57,231 nucleotides of DNA from Nocardiopsis sp. ATB16-24 (GTDB taxonomy: Bacteria > Actinomycetota > Actinomycetes > Streptosporangiales > Streptosporangiaceae): contig NZ_JASCXJ010000026.1 in the NCBI RefSeq assembly GCF_030271535.1, forward strand, positions 1-57,231, written 5' to 3'. Under the pieces are notes generated by a model. It searched no databases. It was not told the DNA's origin and saw only the letters and a program-made list of their open reading frames with translations. Shown here in pieces: positions 8,273-15,310 of the stretch (positions are counted from its first letter, which is position 1; each line of letters begins with the position of its first letter). A program made the translations under genes and the position numbers.

Positions 8273-9616
8273 TCAAACACCCAGGATCAGGCGGGCGATG
8301 GAGAAGTAGATGAGCAGCCCGGTGGCGTCCACGAGCGTGGCCACCATGGGCGAGGACACCACCGCCGGGTCCACTCTCAGCTTGCGGGCCAACAGGGGCA
8401 TGGAGGAGCCGATGATCGCCGCCCACGTGCACACCGCGATCACCGAGCAGGCCACCACCAGGGCGATGGTCGGCCCCACCAGCAGTGAACCGATGACCAT
8501 GGCCAGACCGGCGAGCATGAGGCCCAGCAGGAGCCCGACCCGGGCCTCCTTCCAGATGACCGAAGGCAGGTCGCGTACCCGCACCTCTCCGACGGCCAGG
8601 GCGCGCACGATCGCGGTGGCCGACTGCGCTCCGACGTTGCCCCCGGTACCGATGAGCATCGGCACGAACACCGCCAGGGCCGTGACCTCTTCCAGGGTCG
8701 CCTCGAAGACCTGCATCACGTTGACCGTCAGCGTCGCCGCCACGATGAGCAGCATCAACCACACCGAGCGCGCCCCCACCAGACGCAGCACCCCGACGGA
8801 CACGTAGTGATCGCTGAGCGGGCTGGCGCCCGACTGGCGGGCCATGTCCTCGGAGTCCGCGGCCTCGATGACCTCCAAGGCGTCGTCGAAGGTCAACAAC
8901 CCGAGAAAACGCTCCTCGGAGTCCACCACCGGCAGGGAGACGAGGTTGGCCTCCTGCATCAGTCGGGCGGCGCCCTCGACCTGCTCGGTGGCGCGCGCGC
9001 GTGGAGCGAACACGTCCACGATGTCCTTGAGCAACCGGTCGTCATCGCTGACCACCAGGTCGCGCAGGCTCACCGTGCCGACCATGCGGCGGCCGTCGCT
9101 GACCACCGGAAGGGTGTAGATCGTCTCGGCGACGGCTCCTTTGGCGCGCACGACCTCCAGGGCGCGGCCCACCGTCAGGTCGCGGTGCAGGATGACCGTC
9201 TCGGGGGTCATGTACCTGCCGACGGAGTCCTCGGGGTAGCCCAGGAGGGCGGCGGTCATCTTGCGTTCGGAGGGGCTGAGACCCGCCAGCGCGCGGGTGG
9301 CGATCTTGGCGGGCGCCTCACCGATGAGACGGGCCCGGTCGTCGGGTTCCATCTCCTCCAGGAGTTCGTGGAAGGCGGTGTCGCGCAGACTCAGCAGGAT
9401 GCTCTGCTGCTGGCTGGGATCGAGCTCTTCGAAGACCTCGAGTTCACGGTCCTTGTCCAAGAGGCGAAAGGGCACGATCGCTTCACGGCCGGTCATACGG
9501 GAGAGTTCGCCGGCGATCTCGTGAGGCCGATGCTCGGCCAACCAGAGCCTGATACCGGTCAGGTCGTTGGTCCCGACCAGGTCGATCAGTTCTTCAGCGC
9601 GCTCGCTTTCTGACAT
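8273..9616 (-). CDS. mgtE: Magnesium transporter MgtE
   Basis: 447 aa. N-terminal superhelical domain (about 1-125, EELDPSQQQSILLSLRDTAF), two CBS domains (about 130-255, MTPETVILHRDLTVGRALEV and LVVSDDDRLLKDIVDVFAP), then a five-helix membrane domain (about 275-447) with the GTGGNVGAQSATAIVRALAVG pore region. MgtE is a Mg2+-gated Mg2+ channel in the cytoplasmic membrane; the CBS and N domains close it when Mg2+ is high. Start placed at MSESERAEEL, with AGGGGGTG a few bases upstream; the reading frame stays open 23 codons further. No Mg2+ riboswitch pattern was recognised upstream. Confidence 0.93.
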   Translation of the reverse strand: MSESERAEELIDLVGTNDLTGIRLWLAEHRPHEIAGELSRMTGREAIVPFRLLDKDRELEVFEELDPSQQQSILLSLRDTAFHELLEEMEPDDRARLIGEAPAKIATRALAGLSPSERKMTAALLGYPEDSVGRYMTPETVILHRDLTVGRALEVVRAKGAVAETIYTLPVVSDGRRMVGTVSLRDLVVSDDDRLLKDIVDVFAPRARATEQVEGAARLMQEANLVSLPVVDSEERFLGLLTFDDALEVIEAADSEDMARQSGASPLSDHYVSVGVLRLVGARSVWLMLLIVAATLTVNVMQVFEATLEEVTALAVFVPMLIGTGGNVGAQSATAIVRALAVGEVRVRDLPSVIWKEARVGLLLGLMLAGLAMVIGSLLVGPTIALVVACSVIAVCTWAAIIGSSMPLLARKLRVDPAVVSSPMVATLVDATGLLIYFSIARLILGV

Positions 9617-9995
9617 GCGAAGCACCCCCTCGCGTTCTCCTCCGCCCGTCGGGAGGCACCCACGGACGGCACCAGTTCTCGGCACAAGCGGTGGGCCGGA
9701 GATTCAGGCCCCGCTCCGGTCCCGCCGTCACTGGTGTGGTGGACCGTGTGGAGTCTGCGCCCGGGGCGGTGCAGGGCGTGTTCGGCGTTCCGGACGTGTA
9801 CGGCTGATCGCTGTACGCGGGACGGGGAGCACACCGACCCTACCCCCAGGGGCGCCCCGGCACCGCATCGACGGACCACCGTCGTGAGGCGGTCCCCCAC
9901 CCGTGCGGTGCGGAGTTCACGGCCCGGCTACGGGAGCGGCCCCGGAAGGGGGGAGAAGAACGCCTGGTCAACACCTCGAAGACGGCCTCGCGGGG
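9617..9995. other. Gap between the phosphatase gene and mgtE
   Basis: 379 bp upstream of mgtE and downstream of the phosphatase gene (both minus strand). No convincing gene is seen. Near 9800-9830 there is an imperfect dyad (CGTGTACGGC/CGCTGTACGCG) that could belong to the mgtE promoter region. The M-box landmarks were looked for and not found. Confidence 0.4.
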
Positions 9996-11099
9996 TCAGT
10001 CACGCCACAGGACGACCAGGGCGCAGTCGTCGTTCTTGTCCTTGCTGAGAGTGTCCACTATCTCCCCGGCCCCGGTGTCGAAGCCGCGGGGCACGAGCCG
10101 TTCCGCGGTGCCCAACAGACGGTCGATCCCGGCGTCGAGGTCCTCCCCCGGGGTCTCGATGAGACCGTCGGTGCAGAGCATGATGGCGTCGCCGGGACGG
10201 AGCTTGCCCTCCACCGAGGTGTAGGTCATCTCGGGGATGACCCCCAGGACCACGCCTTTGGCCTCCGTGGTGCTCCACACACCGCTTCCGCTGTCGTAGT
10301 GCAGTGCGGGCGGGTGCCCGGCGGAGGCGATCTGGTACCGACCCGTGTCCAGGTCCACGCTCAGGTGCACGGCGGTCACGAAGCCCTCACCACCGCTGTT
10401 GCGCATGAGGTAGTCGTTGCAGTGGGCGAGGAAGTCGCGTGCGGGAACGGCCCCGATGAGTCCGCTGAACGCACCGGAGAGCAACAGGGCACGGGTCCCC
10501 GCGTCCACTCCTTTGCCCGAGACGTCCACGACGGCCACGTCCAGTTGGTCACCCCGACGGGTGGAGACGACGAAATCGCCTCCGAAGGAGGACCCGCCCG
10601 CCTGGCGCAGCACCGCGGCGCGCCCCCAGCCCTCGGGGAGCCGGGGCATCCTGCCCTGACGGCGAAGACGATCGCGCAGGTCCAGCAGCATCATCTCGCC
10701 GCTGAGCCCTTGCACCCCCAGCCGCTCGCGCACCCCTGACAACAGATAGGACAGGACCGCCGTGACGCCGATGGTGACCAGCAGACCGGGACCCACCTGC
10801 CCGAAGTCGAGCATGAAGGCGACGAAGAGCAGAACCGCCCCGACCACGGCCAGCAGGAAGGCCAGACTCTTGCGCTTGAGGAGCAGGCCGCCCGCCAGGA
10901 CGGTGAGAATCGTGCTACTGGGGGGAAACCAGCCGGGAGGCCCCCACACGGCACCGACGCCGACACCGACGGCCAGGACGACGAGGGTGATGAGGACGAG
11001 CCGGTAGCGGAAGAGCACCTTGCGCCGGAGCACCGCGACGAGCCGCTGCGCGAAGGAGCGCAGCAGCCGGGTGGTCTTGGCGGTCGGTGTGGACTTCAT
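9996..11099 (-). CDS. Membrane-bound SpoIIE-type (PPM) serine phosphatase
   Basis: 367 aa. Four hydrophobic segments (about 34-52, 62-76, 78-96, 104-122) are followed by a SpoIIE/RsbU phosphatase domain (about 150-365). Metal-binding motifs visible are VVDVSGKGVDA (about 191-200), DAIMLCTDGLIE and DDCALVVLW at the end. Such proteins dephosphorylate anti-sigma-factor antagonists, releasing alternative sigma factors, often in actinomycete stress or development. Unlike many family members it has no PAS, GAF or kinase domain; the sensor is only the membrane part. No anti-sigma or antagonist gene is adjacent. Start ATG 11099, the MKSTPT form; an ATG six codons upstream is in frame. Confidence 0.88.
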   Translation of the reverse strand: MKSTPTAKTTRLLRSFAQRLVAVLRRKVLFRYRLVLITLVVLAVGVGVGAVWGPPGWFPPSSTILTVLAGGLLLKRKSLAFLLAVVGAVLLFVAFMLDFGQVGPGLLVTIGVTAVLSYLLSGVRERLGVQGLSGEMMLLDLRDRLRRQGRMPRLPEGWGRAAVLRQAGGSSFGGDFVVSTRRGDQLDVAVVDVSGKGVDAGTRALLLSGAFSGLIGAVPARDFLAHCNDYLMRNSGGEGFVTAVHLSVDLDTGRYQIASAGHPPALHYDSGSGVWSTTEAKGVVLGVIPEMTYTSVEGKLRPGDAIMLCTDGLIETPGEDLDAGIDRLLGTAERLVPRGFDTGAGEIVDTLSKDKNDDCALVVLWRD

Positions 11100-11792
11100 G
11101 GATCCCCTACGTTGCACACCCGCTCACCAGCGGGAGTAGGTTCTTGGACGGCGGTCGGATGGGAACGGGGTCACGTCGCCGCCGGGCACGTGTACGGCGT
11201 GCGGGGCTGTGGGGCGCTCTGGGGACGCTGTGGCGAGGGACGCCGGCGGTGGGCGGCGACGCGGACGACGGCCCGCCACTGTGCACGAACTGTAGCGCGG
11301 GGGGTGTGGCCGTGGCACGTGCAAGCAGCGGTGTTCTCCCCCAAACCACGGATTTGGGTTCAGCCGATAACCGAGCGTACGGAGTCGTGCGTTACTCCGA
11401 CACGGGGGAACGGCTCTCCACGCCGGGAGTATCCCGTGGGACACCGTTCGGCGACCGAACGCCTCCCACGGCCACCGCCGGTCCGATCCGCGCCCCGGCG
11501 GCGCGAACCGTTCGCCCCAGGGTCTCACAGGGGCCCGACCCTGACCAGGTCTCCGCATCCCCGCAAGTGGAATAAGGCACAAGGACCGGAGCCACAACAA
11601 AACCGACATCTCACTGAAATCGGAGTGGCTCCGAGAGAGCGGAAGGGACTCCGGCCCGACACGGCGACCGGTGAGCGCGGCTCGGTCACGGAGGAACGCG
11701 TGTCCGGACACGTCCATCCGCGTCCGGACGCCGGCCCCGACCGGGAGGCCTGTGAGGATGACCCCGGTCGGGTCCTCGTCGAACCGCCGGGG
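11100..11792. other. 693-bp gap with hairpin-forming sequences
   Basis: No coding region is supported: frames here are Arg-rich and read as composition artefacts. Two dyads stand out. CCCAAA/TTTGGG flank 7 nt at 11340-11358. CGGAGCCAC (11587-11595) pairs with GTGGCTCCG (11625-11633), with an inner CCGA/TCGG pair, making a nested hairpin in a locally AT-richer stretch. A 9-bp arm overlapping the rpiB stop (11787-11795) pairs with 11759-11767 and may end rpiB transcription. The phosphatase promoter should be near 11100-11200. Confidence 0.4.
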
Positions 11793-12260
11793 TCAGGGAA
11801 GCGGCGGGAGTTCGCGGGTCCGCTCGTAGGCCGTCAGCATCCCGATGCGGCGGGTGTGCCGCTCCTCGTCGCTGTAGGGAGTGGACAGGAAGACCTCCAC
11901 GAACCTGGTGGCCTCCTCCGGAGAGTGCATCCGGGCACCGATACCGAGCACGTTCGCGTCGTTGTGCTCGCGCGCCAGACGGGCGGTGTCCTCACTCCAG
12001 GCCAGAGCGGCGCGAACGCCCCTGACCTTGTTCGCGGCGATCTGCTCGCCGTTACCCGAACCTCCGATGACGATGCCCAGGGAGCCCTCGTCCGAGGCCA
12101 CCCCCTCGGCCGCACGCAGCACGAAGGGAGGGTAGTCGTCCACCGCGTCATAGACGAAGGGACCGGCGTCCACGACGTCGTGGCCGCGCTCCTTCAACCA
12201 GGAGACGAGGTGCTCTTTGAGCTCGTAGCCCGCATGATCTGATCCAAGGTAAACACGCAC
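11793..12260 (-). CDS. rpiB: Ribose-5-phosphate isomerase B
   Basis: 155 aa from GTG 12260 (VRVYLGSDHAGYELKEHL). Family signature residues: SDHAG at about 7-11, the GSLGIVIGGSGNGEQIAANK phosphate-binding and active-site loop at about 60-80, and ARMHSPEEATRFVEVFL near the C-terminus. RpiB interconverts ribulose-5-phosphate and ribose-5-phosphate in the pentose phosphate pathway. The catalytic Cys of many RpiB proteins (GTGIG or CGTG loop) is Ser here (GGSGNG), as is common in actinobacterial and mycobacterial members. An ATG seven codons upstream (12281) is an alternative start. Neither start has a clear ribosome binding site. Confidence 0.9.
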   Translation of the reverse strand: MRVYLGSDHAGYELKEHLVSWLKERGHDVVDAGPFVYDAVDDYPPFVLRAAEGVASDEGSLGIVIGGSGNGEQIAANKVRGVRAALAWSEDTARLAREHNDANVLGIGARMHSPEEATRFVEVFLSTPYSDEERHTRRIGMLTAYERTRELPPLP

Positions 12261-12295
12261 GGGACCAGTGTGGCAGGTCATCGCGGTGACGAGCA

Positions 12296-12329
12296 CAGTG
12301 CCCCGCCCACGGACGTGGGCGGGGCACTG
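12296..12329 (-). terminator. Perfect 15-bp hairpin after the 49-aa membrane protein gene
   Basis: CAGTGCCCCGCCCAC (12296-12310) and GTGGGCGGGGCACTG (12315-12329) form an uninterrupted stem with a GGAC loop. It lies 15 nt after the stop of the small ORF and just before rpiB, so it insulates the two. Confidence 0.8.
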
Positions 12330-12343
12330 TCGTGTGCGGTCCC

Positions 12344-12493
12344 TCAGAGGGCGGTGGAAGCCGCGGAGGCGACGGCCAGGCCGAGAACGCCGGCCATCAG
12401 GACGGCGCCGATGACGACCAGGTTCCACAGGACGATCGTCTTGATGTCCTTGCTGATGGGGACTGCCTTGGAGACCTCGGGCTTGTTACTCAA
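12344..12493 (-). CDS. 49-aa single-pass membrane protein (uncharacterised)
   Basis: Starts with TTG at 12493, with GAGGTGTGAG just upstream. It reads MSNKPEVSKAVPISKDIKTI, then a hydrophobic helix VLWNLVVIGAVLMAGVLGLA (about 21-40), then VASAASTAL and TGA. The positively charged N-terminus followed by a single helix suggests an inner-membrane micropeptide with its N-terminus inside. The ORF ends 15 nt before a perfect terminator and is not joined to a larger frame, so it looks like an independent gene. No family is recognised. The TTG start is forced because the preceding in-frame GTG runs straight into TGA. Confidence 0.6.
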   Translation of the reverse strand: MSNKPEVSKAVPISKDIKTIVLWNLVVIGAVLMAGVLGLAVASAASTAL

Positions 12494-12628
12494 CTCACAC
12501 CTCGTTCGGGGTTCGACCAGGGATATCCCGCCAGGATTTTTTCATACCGCATAACGCGATCGGCACCGGGGGCGATTCCTCCGCCGGGACCGGTGGGACG
12601 GTGAGTCCGCACACACCCCGATCCGGGC

Positions 12629-14050
12629 CTACATCTGCACGGCCTTGACCTCACAGAACTCCTCCAGGCCGGCCAACCCCCACTCGCGGCCGTTGCCCGA
12701 ACGCTTGTAGCCGCCGAAGGGGGCGCGCGGGTTGAGCGCCCCGCCGTTGAACTCGATCTGTCCGGCCCGCAATCGTCGGGCCACGGCCATGCCCTGTTCG
12801 GGGTCGCCGGACCACACGGCCGCGTTGAGGCCGTACACGGTGTCGTTGGCGATCTCGACCGCCTCCTCCACCGTGTCGTAGGGGATCATGACCAGTACGG
12901 GACCGAAGATCTCCTCCTGGGCGATGCGCATGTCGTTGCGCACGTCGGCGAAGACGGTCGGCTCGACGTAGTAGCCGCTCTCCCGGCCCTCCACCGTCTC
13001 CGCCCCACCGGTGACCAGGCGGGCCCCCTCCTCCACACCGAGCGAGATGTAGCCGCGGACCTTCTCCAGTTGGGCCTGGGAGACCAGGGGACCCATCCGG
13101 GTGGCCTCGTCCGTGGGATCCCCGGGCACGTACTTGGCCGCGGACTCGGCGGCCAGGGAGACCGCCTCCTCATAGGAGTCACGGTGCACCAGCATGCGCG
13201 TGAGCGCGTTGCAGCTCTGACCGGTGTTGCGCATGACGTCGGCGACACCGCGCTTGACCGCCTTGACCAGGTCGGCTCCGGGCAGGATGACGTTGGGCGA
13301 CTTACCGCCCAACTCCAGGGCGACCTTCTTGACGGTCTCCGCCGCGACCTGACTGACCCGGGTCCCGGCACGGGTGGAACCGGTGAAGGAGACCATGTCC
13401 ACCCTCGGGTGGGCGGCGATGGCCTCACCGACGACCGGGCCGGTGCCCGAGACCAGGTTGAACACGCCCGCGGGCAGGCCCGCCTCGTCGAACACCTCGG
13501 TGAGGGCGTAGGCGCTGAGCGGAGCGATCTCGCTGGGCTTGAGGACGACCGTGTTGCCCGCGAGCAGGGCCGGCACCACCTTGAGCACGATCTGGTGCAG
13601 CGGGTAGTTCCAGGGGGTGATGGCGCCGACGACCCCGACCGGTTCGTGGACGATGAGCGAGTTGCCCTGGCGTTCGCCACCGAAGTAGCGCTCGCCGTGC
13701 TCCTCGACCAGGTCGATGTAGGTCTGGAACATCAGGGCGGGCAGACCCGCCTGGACCTTGCGGGAGAAGACGGCGGGCGCGCCCATGTCCCGGGTGAGCA
13801 CCGCGGCGACGTCGTCGATGCGGGCGTTGAACAACTCCAAGGCCTTGGCCAGATGGGTGACGCGCTGCCCGTGGGTGAGCGCGGCCCAGCCGGGAAAGGC
13901 CGCGGCGGCGGCCTCCACCGCGGCGTCGACGTCCTCGGCGGCTCCGGCCGGCACGGTGTCTATGACCTGTTCGGTCGCCGGGTCGACCACGTCCAGGGCC
14001 TCGCTGGAGGCGGAGTCGCGCCAGGCGCCGTCAATGTAGAGGGATCGCAT
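12629..14050 (-). CDS. Aldehyde dehydrogenase family protein
   Basis: 473 aa. NAD-binding GSTRAGTRVSQVAAETVKKV region, general-base Glu in LELGGKSP (about 246), nucleophile Cys in NTGQSCNALTRM (about 280), and C-terminal EIFGPVLVMIPYDTVEEAVE. It oxidises an aldehyde to an acid with NAD(P)+; the substrate is not deducible. The start at MRSLYIDGAWRDS matches the family's first beta strand; the frame remains open 60 codons upstream but that part is Arg-rich and unconserved in look. A separate transcription unit lies on each side. Confidence 0.9.
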   Translation of the reverse strand: MRSLYIDGAWRDSASSEALDVVDPATEQVIDTVPAGAAEDVDAAVEAAAAAFPGWAALTHGQRVTHLAKALELFNARIDDVAAVLTRDMGAPAVFSRKVQAGLPALMFQTYIDLVEEHGERYFGGERQGNSLIVHEPVGVVGAITPWNYPLHQIVLKVVPALLAGNTVVLKPSEIAPLSAYALTEVFDEAGLPAGVFNLVSGTGPVVGEAIAAHPRVDMVSFTGSTRAGTRVSQVAAETVKKVALELGGKSPNVILPGADLVKAVKRGVADVMRNTGQSCNALTRMLVHRDSYEEAVSLAAESAAKYVPGDPTDEATRMGPLVSQAQLEKVRGYISLGVEEGARLVTGGAETVEGRESGYYVEPTVFADVRNDMRIAQEEIFGPVLVMIPYDTVEEAVEIANDTVYGLNAAVWSGDPEQGMAVARRLRAGQIEFNGGALNPRAPFGGYKRSGNGREWGLAGLEEFCEVKAVQM

Positions 14051-14172
14051 ACCACCACTGTCGCAGAACGGGATTCGGGTTGACCAGTCCGGAATCCGGC
14101 TCCGGTGGTTTCCCCGATACCGAGGGTCGCACCTCCGCTCTTCTTCTCCGGACCGCTCCGGACGGCGTCGGG

Positions 14173-14328
14173 TCAGTCCCAGTGCGGCGGACGCTCGGCC
14201 AGCAGTCGCTCCGTCGAGTCCTCCTCGGCGTCCCCCCACCCCGGTCCGCTCTCGTCACCGGTGGTGTCGGGCAGGATGTCGAGGTCGTCGAAGAGGTCGA
14301 CCCTGCGTTCGTCGTCAGGTCCGGACAC
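14173..14328 (-). CDS. 51-aa acidic conserved hypothetical protein
   Basis: GTG start at 14328 with GGAGGAACC immediately upstream, an ideal ribosome binding site. The protein is Asp/Glu-rich (MSGPDDERRVDLFDDLDILP at the start) and ends in ERLLAERPPHWD. Short acidic proteins with a terminal PPHW(D) motif occur in many actinomycetes next to unrelated genes; no function is known to me. It lies 140 bp after the DsbA-family gene and ends 123 bp before the aldehyde dehydrogenase start, on the same strand. Confidence 0.65.
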   Translation of the reverse strand: MSGPDDERRVDLFDDLDILPDTTGDESGPGWGDAEEDSTERLLAERPPHWD

Positions 14329-14414
14329 GGTTCCTCCGTCTCGTGTTCGGGCGGAACGTCTCCGCCCTCGTCACCGTCGACCTCCAGTGTGCACCGTGCC
14401 CGAAGCCCCCATGG

Positions 14415-14448
14415 CGGCCCCGCCGCACCGGGCCGTACGGCGGGGCCG
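14415..14448 (-). terminator. Terminator of the DsbA-family gene
   Basis: CGGCCCCGCCG (14415-14425) pairs with CGGCGGGGCCG (14438-14448), an 11-bp stem with a 12-nt loop, 20 nt after the stop. Confidence 0.6.
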
Positions 14449-14468
14449 TGGGGTCGGAAGGTCGTGGA

Positions 14469-15098
14469 TCAGTCGAAGATGGGGTCCCTGGTACGGGTCC
14501 GCTTGAGCTCGAAGAACCCATCGGTTCCGGCCACCAGCAGTACGCCGTCCCACAACTTCCCGGCCTCCTCACCGCGCGGAGCCGGTGTGACGACCGGCCC
14601 GAAGAAGGCCACGTCCGCCACCTGGACCACGGGAGTGCCCACGTCCTCACCGACCAGCTTCATCGCCTCGGCGTGCGAGGTCCGCAGTGCCTCGTCGTAC
14701 TCGGTGGAGGCGCCCGCCTTCACCAGCTCCTCCGGCAGCCCCACGTCGGCCAGCGCGGCACGGACCGTGTCGGTGGTGCGCTCCTCGCCCTTGTCGTGGA
14801 AACGGGTGCCCAGGGCCGTGTACAGCCCTCCCAGGACCTCGGGGCCGAAGCGCTGTTCGGCCGCGACGCACACGCGCACGGCCTCCCAGGACCTGTCGAC
14901 GCTCTCTCTGTACTCCTGGGGCAGATCCCGGCCTTCGTTGAGCACTCCCAGGCTCATCACGTGCCAGTGCACCGTGACCGGCCTGACCTTCTCCACCTCG
15001 ACCAGCCAACGCGAGGTGATCCAGGCCCACGGGCACGCCGGGTCGAACCACATGTGGGCGACCTGCTGTTCACCACTGGGGTCCGGGCTCTGCGTCAT
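14469..15098 (-). CDS. DsbA-family oxidoreductase, mycothiol-dependent nitroreductase (Rv2466c) type
   Basis: 209 aa, thioredoxin-like fold with a helical insert. The N-terminal active-site stretch is MWFDPACPWAWITSRWLVEV (about 16-35) and the cis-Pro loop is VGTPVVQV. M. tuberculosis Rv2466c, the namesake, has a CPWC pair and uses mycothiol to reduce nitro compounds. Here the motif is C22-P-W-A25, so only the first Cys is kept, as in FrnE-like or glutathione-transferase-like DsbA relatives. Cytosolic, no signal peptide. A role in thiol redox defence is inferred from the family. It is divergent from pepN across a 212-bp region. Confidence 0.8.
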   Translation of the reverse strand: MTQSPDPSGEQQVAHMWFDPACPWAWITSRWLVEVEKVRPVTVHWHVMSLGVLNEGRDLPQEYRESVDRSWEAVRVCVAAEQRFGPEVLGGLYTALGTRFHDKGEERTTDTVRAALADVGLPEELVKAGASTEYDEALRTSHAEAMKLVGEDVGTPVVQVADVAFFGPVVTPAPRGEEAGKLWDGVLLVAGTDGFFELKRTRTRDPIFD

Positions 15099-15310
15099 CG
15101 ATACTCCTTGTTCACGGGTTCGGGACCGCGGGATTCGGTCATAGCAGTGCAACCTCGCTCATCGGTTGCGCATTCCGGCCCCGCACGTGACAGGATCGTC
15201 CAGAGATCAAGACAATCCCCGGCCCGACGACGCCCCTCCCCAGGAGGCGGGGTCGCCGTGGCCGACGACGATCCGGCCGGCGACGACGGCGGCCGTGGAG
15301 GGAGCATGGC

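Noticed and set aside
9617..9995. Mg2+ (M-box) riboswitch upstream of mgtE
   Set aside because: Conserved M-box sequence blocks were not found on the minus strand of this gap.
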